Numbered from the stretch's first letter, positions 11,528-23,592 are shown. The stretch is DNA of 64,000 bases from Aquatica leii (GCA_035610365.1 CM069432.1:80356520-80420519); one strand, 5' to 3'. Program-made: numbers and translations. The notes: generated by a model from the letters alone, not told the origin.

Positions 11528-12244
11528 TTAATTATACTGTTTCAAAATATAGACCTTGTCTTTTGCCCTTCTTCCCACTCTAAATCCCATCTGCCAATCT
11601 GGTAATAGTCTTTTTTCTTCCACTTCTTTTTCCAACCTCCTTTGTATAATCATGGCATACAATTTGTAACTTACATTAGTGACACTAATCCGTCTATAAT
11701 TCTTTACCTCCTTCTTATCCCCTCCCTTATAAACCGGCAGAATTAAACTTTCTTTCCAACTCCCTGGCAATTCCTCTCCTTTCCATATTGTATTAAAAAT
11801 TTTTCTTACTTTTCCTCTTACTCTCTCCCCTATATATTTCCATTGTTCTCCTTGCGTACCGTCCGTTCCTGCCGTCCCTCTTAATTTTAGTCTATTTATT
11901 GCCTCCTCCATTTCCTCTTTCGTGATCCCCCTCTCCTCCTGTATTGTATTTACCTCTTGCAATATCACCTGCCCTGATCCTTCTCTTGTTCCCTCCAAAC
12001 GCTCCATACAATAACCCAACCACACCTTTATATCCGTTAAACCTCCTCTCCTCTTACCTCTTCTTCTCTCCTTGTTTAGAAATACCCACACTTCTCCTTC
12101 TTTCTTTATTTCCTTTACTTGTTTCTCCATTTCCTCTTTATACGACACCTTTCTCTCAGAACATACATTTTTAAAATTCACTTTCTTCTTATACTCCTGC
12201 ACATCTATTTTACCTTTCTTCCATCTTCGTCTAGCATTTCTCAT
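11528..12244 (-). pseudogene. LINE reverse transcriptase, N-terminal fragment
   Basis: 238 codons open from an internal methionine at 12244. Motifs: a basic linker (MRNARRRWKKGKID), ITKEEMEEAINRLKLRGTAG, LPGSWKESLILPVYKGGDKK, then NYRRISVTNVSYKLYAMII and LPDWQMGFRVGRRAKDKVYIL. These are the fingers and first palm motifs of a LINE reverse transcriptase; the catalytic YADD box is missing because the reading ends at 11528 in unrelated AT-rich DNA. NYRRIS replaces the usual NYRGIS. It is fused in frame order behind the endonuclease at 12270-13330. Confidence 0.85.
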
Positions 12245-12269
12245 CTCTGTTTTTGTCTCTCTACATTCT

Positions 12270-13330
12270 CTATTCCACCACTGCCGTCAACTCCTTTAGT
12301 CCTTCTTCCCCCCCTACATCTCCCCAAATCACTTGTTCTAACTTCATCTTATATCTTAATATGCTTTCCTCAGTCCACACCTTATTTACTCCCCATCCCC
12401 TCTGTTCCTCCTTAATTCCTTGCTCCTTTCCTTTTAAAATCACTTCCAGTGGCTGATGATTCGATTCTTTTTCATCCCCCACTTTAAAACTTTCTATGTC
12501 TTCCCACATCTCTCCACTCACTATCACGTAGTCGATCACCGATTCTCCCCTCCCTCCCATATAAGTGTAGTCACCTCTGTCCCCCTTCTCTATATTTTTA
12601 TTAAGAATTGGCTACCCTTTTTCCTCACATATCTCCACTAACATTTTCCCATTTCTATTAACTGTCTTATCCATGCTAACTCTTCTCTTTACTTCCTCTC
12701 CAATAATCACTCCTCCCTTTTCCCCTGTTCTCGCGATTGAGAAGATGGTACAGAGGGAGGAAAAGCAAAAGATTATTATAGGGGGTGACTATAATAATCT
12801 TTTGCTTTTCCTCCCTCTGTACCATCTTCTCAATCTGTTCACTTATCATCCTCATATCCCGCCCATAAACTGTTAACACTATATATTTTTCCTTTCCTTC
12901 TCTGACCACATAATTTTTTACAATCCCTTTCCCTTGCTTCTCGTTTCCCTCCTTTTCTTAAACCGACCAGTTCTTTTTTATGCCCGTTAGTATCCCTCCC
13001 CTTGCTCTACCTTTACTTTCTTTTTTTGTTGCAAATTCCACTTTCCAATTATAATCCTCTGGTAATTTTTCTTTCCATACTTCCCAGTCTTTTTCCTCCA
13101 ACCATGTTTCTGACATTCCCATCATATCAAAACCCTCTAAATATCTCCAGAAATCCTCTCCCTTATTTTTTATGTCTGCCACATTCCAAAATAATAATTT
13201 TATTTGATTCTGCTTTTCCATCTCATTTTCCTTAAAACTTGCTAATCCAACATCATTTGATCTATCCTTCCCTCCTCCAACTCTTAGTTTTTTGCCCCCT
13301 TCTTCACTAAAGTTCCCCTCTCCTCGTCCC
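12270..13330 (-). pseudogene. LINE APE endonuclease, interrupted by a palindrome
   Basis: Minus-strand pieces give the APE-type endonuclease order: LLFWNVADIKNKGEDFW (start of domain, about 13190), MMGMSETWLEEKDW (about 13090), YIVLTVYGRDMRM (about 12870), EKMVQREEKQKIII (about 12800), then, after a break, GGVIIGEEVKRRV, GDYTYMGGRGESVIDYVIV (about 12510-12570) and ESNHQPLEVI. A stop follows NWSV, and a TAG replaces an expected tryptophan near 12610. The GGDYN motif, normally straight after KIII, is on the opposite strand because of the inverted duplication at 12735-12835. The enzyme is dead. Confidence 0.85.
12735..12835. repeat. Perfect inverted repeat, 46-bp arms with 9-bp loop
   Basis: Bases 12735-12780 are the exact reverse complement of 12790-12835, with GGGGGTGAC as the loop. 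One arm belongs to the endonuclease reading on the minus strand (EKMVQREEKQKIII) and the other spells the same peptide on the plus strand, where it continues into the expected GGDYN motif. The arms show no mismatch although the LINE around them has stops and frameshifts. Confidence 0.97.
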
Positions 13331-13499
13331 AAAATCTTTCTTCACCTTCCACCCACACTTTCAAGAATCCTATCTTAATACTTTTTCCCTCTCCCTTCAT
13401 CTTACTCGCCTCATATCTTATCTTCTTTTGTATATCTATTTCTCTTCTCGTCATGTCATCGTCTAAATAAATGCTCGTACCTCTTAACCTTCTTTTTTG

Positions 13500-14056
13500 C
13501 TACCATACATCTAACTTATCCTGAAATGTACCCATCCTTACTAACATTACACGCTCTGTTAACTTTCTAGTTTCTACCACTGTTTTCTCAATATTTAAAT
13601 CCTTCTTCATCCAATTTTCCACTTGCTCCTTTTGCTCCTTCTTTCCATCTTTCACTTCCATACCTCTTATGATTATGTTTGTTTTCCTTTTTCTTTTTCC
13701 GTTTTTTCCCAACTTCTCTCTGTCTTCGCCAATCTGGCTTCCAACTTTCTATACTTTTCTCCCATTTCTTCAAATTTCCTTTTCCATTCTTCATTTGACT
13801 TTCTTAATTCTTCTTTTATCTCCTTTACCTCTTTATTATTCTCTTCCAACTTCTTACCCATCTTAATTTGTTCTTCTCTTATCCTTTTTACCTCCTTTAA
13901 CAGTTCTTTACACATTTCTACTAAATCCCCCTCTTTCCCCTCTTTACTTTCCGCTACCGGTGATTTCCTTACTTTGGTGCTCTTCCTGAACACCTCCTCC
14001 ACCGTAGCTTGCCTTTTTCTTTTTCCTTCTGACCACCCTTCCTCGGAATCTAACAT
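13500..14056 (-). pseudogene. LINE ORF1-like coiled-coil protein (frameshifted)
   Basis: The first 127 residues from the Met at 14056 are charged and heptad-like (CKELLKEVKRIREEQIKMGK and following), as in LINE ORF1 proteins, which bind element RNA as trimers. A second frame continues at about 13712 with RKRKTNIIIRGMEVKDGKKE, resembling the start of the ORF1 RNA-binding domain (NIIIRG is typical), and ends near 13500. The frame shift lies near 13680-13700. ORF1 is upstream of the endonuclease on the same strand, as expected. No CCHC knuckles were seen. Function is inferred from position and composition. Confidence 0.65.
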
Positions 14057-14361
14057 AATTTCCCTTCTCCTCTAAACTTTACACTTTTTAATTATACATG
14101 TCATACTGCTTGTCTTCGTGTTAAACAGTAATTTCTATTTGTTTATGATTATTTATTTTAATTTATTGACTGTTTAAAGTATTTTTTATGTTTATTATTC
14201 TAAGTATGTTGCTCATTTTGTTGAATCTTGGAAACATTTGCTCAAATTTTTCTCGCAAGTATCTTAAGTTAAGTGTTTGTCTTTACATCTCTAATGTGAC
14301 AGATTGTACTTGAATACGCTTGATTAGTTGTTAAGTGCTTACTAAAATAAATTGTAGTGAC

Positions 14362-14391
14362 CTGAAGAAGTGCACATTTAGTGCACGAAAC
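14362..14391 (+). ncRNA. Hammerhead-ribozyme-like core (CTGAAGA variant)
   Basis: CTGAAGA (14362-14368), a 6-bp stem GTGCAC/GTGCAC closing an ATTTA loop (14370-14386), then GAAAC (14387-14391). This is the layout of the conserved hammerhead half CUGAUGA-stem II-GAAAC with one base changed in the first box. The 70 bases after it (ending in TTTTTATGCCTCTC) resemble those after the 53.26-kb motif, so the two are copies of one repeat. Penelope-like elements are known to carry hammerheads. Stems I and III and the cleavage site were not resolved. Confidence 0.5.
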
Positions 14392-14459
14392 GTCTTCATA
14401 AAGCAAAACTGAGTAGTTTTTATGCCTCTCTTTGAGCAAAAAAGCTCATAATATTCATT

Positions 14460-17400
14460 TGAAAATAACTCTCCAAAAAATGAAACAAAACCGGTATTAA
14501 TAACTTTTTTGACGTGTAATTAAAGATTAACATGTAAGCATCTCTATTTTATGTATAAAGTTTAAATTAAGTTAAACTAATTAAAGTTTAAATTATTGTA
14601 GGTTATTTTAATCATATAAAATTTTGCAACACCCTTAGTGTTATGAAAACATTGATATCACTTAATTTAAACTAACACAATTTGTTTAAATGTAAAAAAC
14701 TTAATTATTATGGCGTATTAAAGTGATATCTTCTAAATTTACAAAAACATTAAAACTGTGAACAATTTTAAGCAATTCGTTTAATTATAATTGTAGTATA
14801 AAAAATAAGCTCACTTAATAACTAATTACCATAATAACTTTCTATAATTGTTAATTAAATATAAAATACATTTGTGCATTATACAAACATTTTAAAAGTA
14901 ATTTAAAAAAAAAATAAGTAAAGTTTTAAAACTTTGATTAGTTTATTTTTTTTTCAAAGTAGACTTAGGACCAAACGAGAATGTCAATTTTAAAATATAT
15001 AAACGCATAAAAAATTATGTTTAAAAACCTAATAAATTACGAATTTCTTTTTATAAAAGAAATAATAAAAAGACTATAAAATTTAACATTTTAACTAAAA
15101 ACAGTTGAATAAAAGAAATTAAATTTAATGCTGGGTTAAGGTAGATAAAACGATTTTCCATATGAGCTGTATTGTAAACGCTTACAAAGAGAAACTATTA
15201 CTCAAGTTGAAAATAACAACGTATCTAATTTTGAACAATTGAATATATTTAGTTTAATTGGTTTTAATTAAAACCTCAGTAACAAAATTAAAAACTATTT
15301 TAAAATTTCAAAAATATGCAGTTTAGTTTTTGTTTTATTGTTAACGTTAAGTCAACCTTGTAACCTTTTAAACTGTTTTATTATATATTTTTCTTTTTGT
15401 AAACGGTAAATGTTTGTATATATGTTAACCTTTTGGTAAACTAAATATTTAAACTATGAAAATTTAAATTTTAGTGAAAACAGTTCACACAGTCGTTTCG
15501 TATATTAAATATTTTTTATGCAAATACCAACAAAAACTATTTAAACCATAACCTGTTGATTTAAATCATTTATATAACTGTTATTGTTTCTCACATTAAC
15601 TTTGCATTTACTTATTATTAAACAAATATCTTACAATAAATATAATATAAATTTTACATTTAATTAAGTATTTAAAAATGTGTTGATCACATTTTAATTA
15701 AAATATCAAGAGTTGATGGTTCAGACTTATAAATATTTATGTTTTCTTTCTTTATTTTGTTAAATAATATCCGTTAAATTTGCAATTATTTTTAAAACAA
15801 TCAAATTGTAATTTTCTTTTAAAATTGAAAATAATACAAAAATATAGAATATCAAAAAAAATGTATTAAACAGTTTCATTACACAAAACCAGTACCAATT
15901 GAAAATAATATTTTAATCTTCTTAAAGTTTTCTTCACAAATTTATTTTTTTTTAAATATTTTATTTTAAGAACTTAATTAAACATGTTTTACTAATAAGA
16001 ATTAGCATCATCAGTATAACAAATGAAATTGTTATCAAATCATAAATTAAATAACTAATTAAATAAATTGTCATACTAATTTATGAACAATTTTATTTGT
16101 AGTTATACCGTAAAAACTATATAAAAACGTAAATTGTACGTGTTTTTATTAATTAAACTAATATAATTACAATATTGAATAATATCTTCAATAATTTTTG
16201 CAAGTATAAAAACTGGCCCACATAATAAGAAAATCTCTGCGTGTCGCTTATGGCGAGACAAAATCGATCCGTTTACGTGCTAATTCTATTTTTTGGGTGT
16301 ATACTAAAAGCTATTTCAGTTTTACTAAACCGCATAATACGTATTAATATTGTACAGTATTTGTGTAATTTGTTAAACCACATCTGTCTAATTAATTGAA
16401 TACTGTTATTGCCTATTCATATTAAATTGTTTAATTTTAAAACAGATTATACTAAAAACTAAAGTTACATATTATGTTTCTAATAACTATTATAAATCTG
16501 TTTATTTGCTTATATTATTTGACTCTGTTTCACATGATTTCAAATTAAAGTTAAATGCATATAATAATAAAAAATGTAGAAGTAACTGTATTCATAAACA
16601 ATTAGTTTATTATAAATGTTTTTCTGTTAATCGCTTCATTTAAAAATCAATTATAATTGAATTTTTATTATATATAAATTAAAACGATTAAATGAAATCA
16701 AACTATTTTATCCTATTTTTGTCATATTTTAAATTTTGTACATTATTTTAGTTAGTTGTCCGTCGTGTCTCACAAACTGGTATTCGTGATTAGTAAATTC
16801 TTAATAAACGTCAAAATGACGTCTTTATTTTTATTGCTACCTAAGTACTTCTTACGTATTGTTCAAATTAGTTCGGTTTTTAAACGACTACACGCTACTT
16901 GTAGTGTACACATTGTTACGTGTAGTTACTAATAAACCTTCAGATTTTCGCATTTTGACAAAATTTTTAGTACTGCACATTTCTCAGTTTGCTGTGAGTA
17001 GATTGATTTTAGTAGAAATCTTGCCCGTTCAGTCGTTATTTTTTTTTTAAATTTAATCTTAAGCCGTCGATACTATCACGTTTTTAGCAATTGTAATGTT
17101 ATGTAAGATCTTTTGCTTGTATTAAAAGAGTTAAATAAATTTTCTGTTTACTTAATTACTCGCAGGTAATAGCTACCTTATACCATTTGGTTTTGCTAAC
17201 TTAAAAATCATTACAGTAAAATTGGCGGAAACTTAGGTTCCTTTCTTCAAACCTATCTACTAAGGCTAAATGTATTATTTTTCTTGTAATTGTATCTTAT
17301 ACCTAGTAGACCGAGGCAGCCTAGTATAATTAAATTAAGATTGATGACTAAGGTGTTTCGATAAGCTGTAACTACCTGTCAAGTGTCTTTTTCTATGTGA

Positions 17401-20400
17401 TTATTTTGCTTTACGCTTTTAACGTTTAGTAAGTTTGCTATCTTTTTGCTACTAGGTTGCATATTCGTCTACCTTTATATACATACTAATCTTTCAATGC
17501 TGTTAAGTATGTTAACATTATTACTTGTATTAAGCTTTTAACTACATTTAATGTATCCTTAGATCATAATAATATTTTACTTTCAGGCAGTCAGTTATTT
17601 CACAAATATTATTAGTTACGTTGAATTGTACCGTACGAGAACCTTAGTAATTTGTTCGTATTTGAAGCTGGTGGCGCGACTAAATTGTTAAAAGCAAGCA
17701 GGCACTTCTCAAAAGCGTTATAGGTAATATTACCGTAGTAGCAACTATTACCAGATACTATTCTGAGTGGCGCCATTTTTAAATTTTTTTTATTTTATTA
17801 TTCTCAACCACCCTCATTCACCGGCATCTCAGCTAGCCGTAGTAAGATGGTTGTTACCATCAGGACGCGTTGAAAAAAAAAGGTTAGTAATGACATGTTG
17901 TTAAAATAAATCTTACGCAAAATACTTTTAATATTTGATGAATAGCACAGTTTAATTAGTACCAACCTCCTCATTGGATAACAAAAATTTAAACTTGGTC
18001 AAAATAATAAATTGGCAAGAAAATTATCTCACTATGCATAAAAATTGTGGTAAAACAAGCTATAATAAAGAGCTGAATTCACATTCTAACTTATTGTAGT
18101 ACTATGTGAATAAAATTATTATGATTACTTTTTTTTTGAAATTGAATAATAAACAATCGTTTTTCAAAAATTTAAAAATTAATCACTAAATTAAAATTAA
18201 AAGCTTTGACTCGAGTTATGAGGATTCAATTGATATCGAGTAGAATAGATATTTATTGTAAAGTTTCAAATTTGTTTATAAATTAATTATTTAAATAAAA
18301 AATTTTTGATTGTTTATTAAAAATTTGGAACAACCACTTAAAAATCTATTTTTAGAAACAATTGGCTGATTCGGTAAACATTTTAAATAAAACAGAAACT
18401 CTTCCCCATAATTTTGTTTTCCTTAGAGTTATTGTCATAATCTGCAAATGACATGTATTGCACTAACTTTTAATGGTCTTTAAAATTAATTATTATTTTA
18501 GAAAAATTGTGGGCTAACGTTAAAAAGAATTTAAATATTTTGTTACATGTCGCTATTGTGTATTCATCGAAAAGATTTATTCTAAATTAACACGACTGTA
18601 CTTTCTAAGTACACTACCGATTCTCCGTTTAACTGAAGATAAACGGTCTATCGCTGTCAAACGTCCATTTTGTACCTTGCTTTTACCGTTGGAAGTCGCT
18701 GGTAAACGTTCGTTTACTTGATGTTATGTTAAGACATGTAAGCAGTTTTATTTCTGTTGAATTTTCTTCGGTAGTGGTTTCTATTACGCTTTTAGCGGAT
18801 GTGCTAAAGAAAACGAAAACGTATTCCAGGTCAAAGTTGGCTTATTGGGTTGATTACGCGACGTTACCTGGTAGTGAAGCAATTTTCAAAGATGGCGACG
18901 TCGCGTTATCTTTCTTCTTTTTTTTTAACGCGTTTTAAGAGAGTACCACGCTATCTTTGTACTCAGTTGTTTTTTGGAGATATAAATGTAATCTGTAAAG
19001 TTCACCTCATTCAACATGATCGGAAAGGACGAGAAAAGACTCACATATATATCAGTACCGTATTACTTTGTTAAATTACTGTATGCACATTATTTGATAT
19101 ATCATAGATCTTTTTACGTTTACGTTTATTACTTTACTCGTGTCAACCTTGTACGTACCATTTTTTTTACTAAAGTAGAATTTTGTCGTATTGTTGTTGA
19201 GTACGTTGACGTGACATCCGTCAAATTTATTTTCTCATTTAAACGCAGTCATAGTCAAAAACAAAATAACATCACCCGGGTACATAAGTTTATATACCAC
19301 GCATAGTTTTCGTTTTAAATCAGATAAATAGAAGTAGTAGAAGTTACTACAATTGACAAAGAAGTGTCGGTTTGGTAAGTTTTGTACTCATATTTCAATT
19401 TTCTGATTTATTTTTATCATTTTTGACTTGTTTTGTGACTGCATAGTAGACGAGGTAGTTTGATCTAGTAATATATACAATTATCTGAACTACAGGGTCT
19501 ACATTGATACCATAACTGTGTCATTAATTAGTTAGTCGACAACTTTGTAATTGTTATTGGTCTATTTTTTTTGTTAGTTTTAACTATTATTTCTTCTTAA
19601 AATAAATATATTTGTTCCTTTTAGTGATCGACAGATTTAAACAATTTTTAAATTTTAATTTAAAAAACTTAAGCGGTGGATTCACTAATTTAACACTTTT
19701 AATTATTAATTACAATTATTATATTTTTTAAAGTTGGTAGTATGTACAGTGATTCTATCTAACCTAAGATTTTGAAATTAGAGTAATAAATATAGTACTA
19801 ACAGTATTTGTGATCTTTGTTAAGTTTATCATAAAAATATATGTAATTTGACAAAAAACAACACAAAAAATAATGTACGTAACTTTTGTAGAAAATATTG
19901 TACGATTCCCTCTAATGCAGCGTTTGGCCTGCCGCCTCACGCCGCACTTAGGTTTGGTATGAATCCCCTTAGACGCCTGTAACTCACTATTATTAACTTT
20001 AGTAAAGTTTGAAAACCCAAATGGTAATACTCCAAATTAGTAAAATTTGAGGTACAGCAAAAGCAGTACTTTATGTTGATTCTTTGTTCATTTGTATTTT
20101 CCTAAATTTTCTTTTAAGACTTATAAAAGAAAACTAACGTGCATCTGATAATGTATCTAATATATCTTAAACATAAGAATATAAATATGCATTATACCTA
20201 AGGTTATATTCATAGTTATCATAAACTAGAATTAATTTTTTTTGTCTTAAGAGATGATCAATATGTTTTTGATTTATTTAAACCATAACTATAAGTAATG
20301 AGCAATTGCAATTCATTAGCTACTCCATTAATACTTAAATATTTTATTAATTTTACTGTTAAAATAACTGTTTGTAACAAAGGACAAAAGGAAGTATCTT

Positions 20401-20710
20401 TATTTTTTTGCATTACTTGTGTTTATGCATGTGCCAATGTCGAGTTAATTTACTAATTCTTTCTTGTTTTTTTGTACAAAATAATGCTATCGTTTTGAAG
20501 TAATTTAAGTTTTGGTTGTTATCAAACCTTAAATAACATCTAATAACCATTACTAATTAAAGTTACTTTAAAATAAAATAAGTAAGAAGTCTAATGCAGT
20601 GCTAAAAATAACAAAAATCAACTAAACTAATTGTACCAAAACACTCGTTTTAATATTTTTAAGATCTAGTGACTAAACTTCCGTATGAATGAGGTAGACA
20701 GTGTTGTATT
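14460..20710. other. Long AT-rich stretch without recognised genes
   Basis: Open frames in this part (16859-17050, 18726-18938, 18850-19074, 19016-19306) give uninformative translations. Slightly more GC-rich patches occur at 17.6-17.8 and 18.6-19.3 kb but no protein family or terminal repeat was recognised. A weak hammerhead-like motif lies on the minus strand at 15983-16014. Confidence 0.4.
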
Positions 20711-20712
20711 TG

Positions 20713-20900
20713 ATAAAATAGCACAATTCTGGACTCCTGTCTTTATTTATATTTTAAAAAAATAAAAACAATTGAATATAAACGTTTTGATTGCTAGAGT
20801 ATCTGCAATCGTCATCAGGTGAATACTTATACTCATTTATTTTTATTCTTAAGAACTATAAATAAAGAAAATGGAAGTCTAAAATTGTGCTATTTTATCT
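20713..20900. repeat. Foldback repeat with hammerhead-like motif in its loop
   Basis: The left arm (20713-20755) begins GATAAAATAGCACAATT and the right arm (20858-20900) ends with its reverse complement; about 43 bases pair with several mismatches and one small indel. The roughly 100-bp spacer carries the minus-strand motif described separately. It looks like a short non-autonomous mobile unit. No target duplication was identified. Confidence 0.75.
20784..20818 (-). ncRNA. Hammerhead-ribozyme-like core, minus strand
   Basis: On the minus strand: CTGATGA (20818-20812), stem GATTGC/GCAATC with a 10-base loop (20810-20789), then AAAAC in place of GAAAC (20788-20784). The first box is a perfect hammerhead match and the stem is exact; the second box has one substitution. 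It sits inside the 20.7-kb foldback repeat. Confidence 0.5.
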
Positions 20901-20904
20901 AGTA

Positions 20905-21300
20905 CCTAAATTATTTTGACAGTTGACCGGATGCTAAAAGAGCACTTAGCATTAGCATTAATTAATTTGTTTCAAATGCTAATAAAATTAATTAAGGCAA
21001 ATATCGACATGTAAATACTTTTTCGGATGCAACTTCATCATTTTGGTAATACAATTTTTGTATTGCATTTTTTATTCCATGTATCTGAAATGCTATTGAA
21101 TAATTGTAAGCGCAAAAAGTTTGCGTTATTGCCATAAAGAACTTTATCTTAAGTACGAGTTTGTTTAATATACACAAAAAAATGCTTGTTTGTAAGATAT
21201 TGCATAATAAGGTGCAGAAATTATGCATCAAATATTAAAATAAACCGTCTGATGTATTACTAAATGCATGTTATTTTTGCCAATTTTGAATGTACATTTA
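20905..21300. other. Unassigned AT-rich sequence
   Basis: The minus-strand open frame at 20992-21231 is low-complexity and not recognised. Confidence 0.4.
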
Positions 21301-21307
21301 CTTTGTT

Positions 21308-21530
21308 ATTGTAAGTCAGATAGACGATATAGCACCCCATACCATAATCAACACACTGTAGTGCACATGCCACTCAACAGAAAATTAACTATAGCGCCGC
21401 TCCCCATGTCTACGTTGACTTTCATACGGCCATTATGCATCCCCAAACAGTATTGGGATTCATTATTGATGATTACTCTGTCTCATTCCATATTCCCGTA
21501 GAATCGCAACCTACACCAGTCCAAACGTTG
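21308..21530 (-). pseudogene. Tc1-like transposase fragment
   Basis: On the minus strand the reading goes RLDWCRLRFYGNME, DRVIINNESQYCLGMHNGR, and after a frame change EWHVHYSVLIMVWGAISS. This is the order of the Tc1-family core: the W-C region, the SDES(R/K)FCLG block that holds a catalytic aspartate, and the VMVWGAI block. The aspartate of SDES is asparagine here. Only about 70 codons remain, with shifts, so this is a dead relic. The assignment rests on these three blocks in correct order and spacing. Confidence 0.7.
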
Positions 21531-21534
21531 GTTA

Positions 21535-22890
21535 CTACCTGTGAATAGCTAAACTTTCTTGCAAAATTTGATCACAAAATTCCCACTACTTCCTGGTTTT
21601 GCAATTTCAATGTCACAGAGTATAATTTATTTTTTAAAATACTATTAAACGTTAAACTTAAAATAAACTTTTCTTTGTATTACACAAATATAAAATAATC
21701 TTTTGTTATTTAAGTAAAGTTTTCGTAGGCAATAATTTTAAATCAACAAATGTATAAATTATAATAATATTTTCTATTTTGTTGCTTAAAAGCTTTAAGA
21801 TTTAGTTTTTGTTTTAGATTTATTACATTTTTAATACAATATATTGACACAAAAAGTTATTCAAATATATACATTACTTACAAAAAGTTAATACACTTCT
21901 TTGTTTACCTATCAATTATATATTATATTATATATTTTAAGTTGGAACACATATGTATTAATTAATTTTATTATTGAATTATATTTATAACTGTTATTAT
22001 ATAAAATAACCACAACAATATAATGTACGAAAGTACTGAAAAAATAATAGAATAAATTTATTTTAAAAAAATGGGATAGAATTACATGTATCTCCTACAT
22101 TGTCAATCTTGATTACATGAAAATTTTATTATGCATGGAATTTTAAATATATGTACTTACTTACTGCTATATTTTGCTACATCAAATTAAAAGCTGTCAA
22201 ATTATGCAAAATAATTCTAGAAGGAATAGTAGATTCAGTTATTTACGGCAACTGCGCAATAAAAAATTAAATTACTTTAATTAAGAAATTACTTACTTAG
22301 TACGTTTTATTTTTGTATGAATATTTATTAAGAAATTTTATTGTTAACCCTATAACATGATAAAACAGACGTTTTCAAAGTTATTAAATAAGATGCATTT
22401 TGTTAATTCTAACTAGCAAAAAAAATTTACGTAAATCTTTATGGCCATTGATATTATCAAAAAAATAAAGTTATCTCTACTACTGTACGACATATTTAGT
22501 CAATAGTTACTTATAATGTAAAATATGTAAATTATTTGTAATTTCACGATTATTGGTAAATGCTTTTAACTATAATTATATGAAATCTAAGGTGTTGCAA
22601 AAGTTCGAACAAAACAGTTAAATATTTAGTTTTTTATTTGTTGTCACAATTAATTTAAAATACGTCATAAACATTTGTAAGCAACTTATGTAAAGCATTT
22701 TAGTTTCTAGTTTTTAGAAAATACTATTTGTTACTAGATGGAATATTTTATAGTCAAAAAAAACATGTGCAGTTTTTTTATGTATTAATTAGCATAACTT
22801 ATGACGAAAAATAATTATCCTCTAAACCATTTATACAAGTAGTTCTAAAGAAACCGTATATTTATGTTTAATAACGTAAATAGATATACG
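21535..22890. other. Unassigned AT-rich sequence
   Basis: No genes, repeats or RNA genes recognised. Confidence 0.4.
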
Positions 22891-22892
22891 TG

Positions 22893-22981
22893 TATATAAA
22901 ACTAAATGCAGTCTACATTAAAAACGTGAACAGGCCTGTGCCTGTAACTGTCATAAAACTAGCATGGTTAAGGTAAGTTAG
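22893..22981 (+). promoter_or_regulatory. Possible TATA promoter and short first exon
   Basis: TATATAAA at 22893-22900 is followed by about 60 bases and then ATGGTTAAG ending exactly at a consensus splice donor GTAAGT (22973-22978). A first exon coding only a few residues before the intron is common in insect cuticle and secreted-protein genes. I could not find a convincing second exon: the nearest acceptor would give a 27-base intron, which is too short. Treat as a weak candidate. Confidence 0.25.
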
Positions 22982-22999
22982 TTTCTGTTCTTTTACCAG

Positions 23000-23470
23000 A
23001 TATTTGATACAATAGCTCTCGTGATTGTATTATGTCAATTTTGTTTTATACAATTTTTAGATGCATAAATCTAAAAACTGCTTTACAGTTAAATTTTGAT
23101 TATTAAATTCTACATATGTATAAAATATTTCTTAAAACAAATCATGAACTAATGAAATCTTCTAAAACTAAGTTTATGTTTAGAGTTTTTTAATAACAAA
23201 TGGTATTTCTACCACGTGACAGTCGTAATGCGAGCTAAAAAATGCCAACTAATATTACGTATAGTATACTTTTACATCTTTTTGTTTTTTAACTGAGAGC
23301 AGTAAAGGTTAGGTAAAGGTGTCTGTGGTACCTATAATTGTCAATTTTAAACCGATATAAGAATGGTACAACAGTCAGCTAAACTATCAAATTTTTTTTT
23401 AATTAGTTTACAAAGAAGCATATTGTTATTAAAAATTACATAACATTTAAACATTAAAAGTATTAAAACG
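23000..23470. other. Unassigned AT-rich sequence
   Basis: Nothing recognised upstream of the heat-shock-type promoter. Confidence 0.4.
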
Positions 23471-23478
23471 TTCTCAAA

Positions 23479-23570
23479 TTCAAGAACCCTCTCAAAGTTT
23501 TATCTATTTTCTAGAACGTTCACCAAAGGATGTGGAACAATCGCGAACGTTTCGCGAAAGTGTATAAATA
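23479..23570 (+). promoter_or_regulatory. Heat-shock-type promoter: HSE cluster and TATA box
   Basis: Three blocks match the heat-shock element, alternating GAA and TTC every five bases: TTCAAGAA at 23479-23486; a perfect three-unit TTCTAGAACGTTC at 23509-23521; and GAA/GAA/TTC/GAA at 23535-23558, where the TTCGCGAA pair is exact and the spacing before it is one base too long. A TATAAATA box follows at 23563-23570. HSE arrays 10-80 bases upstream of TATA are the layout of insect hsp promoters bound by HSF. Transcription would start near 23592-23597. No heat-shock protein reading frame follows within the window. Confidence 0.7.
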
Positions 23571-23592
23571 TGGTTCAAACAAATCAGAAGTT

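Larger units (their letters stand above)
11528..14056 (-). mobile_element. Minus-strand LINE lacking the C-terminal half of its reverse transcriptase
   Basis: Strongly purine-rich on the coding strand, unlike its surroundings. In coding order it holds a coiled-coil ORF1, an APE endonuclease and the first part of a reverse transcriptase, which stops at about 11528 just after the LPDWQMGFRVGRR motif. Loss of the 3' half is unusual because LINE truncation normally removes the 5' end, so a deletion or later insertion is inferred. Related pieces lie at 56.4-56.6 kb and 62.75-63.48 kb on the same strand. The clade could not be assigned. Confidence 0.8.

Noticed and set aside
11944-12641. Several plus-strand open frames rich in Ser, Leu, Pro and Phe
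   Set aside because: Complement of the purine-rich minus-strand LINE; the motifs are on the other strand.
13002-14075. Plus-strand hydrophobic open frames that look like membrane proteins
   Set aside because: Antisense of the LINE endonuclease and coiled-coil ORF1.
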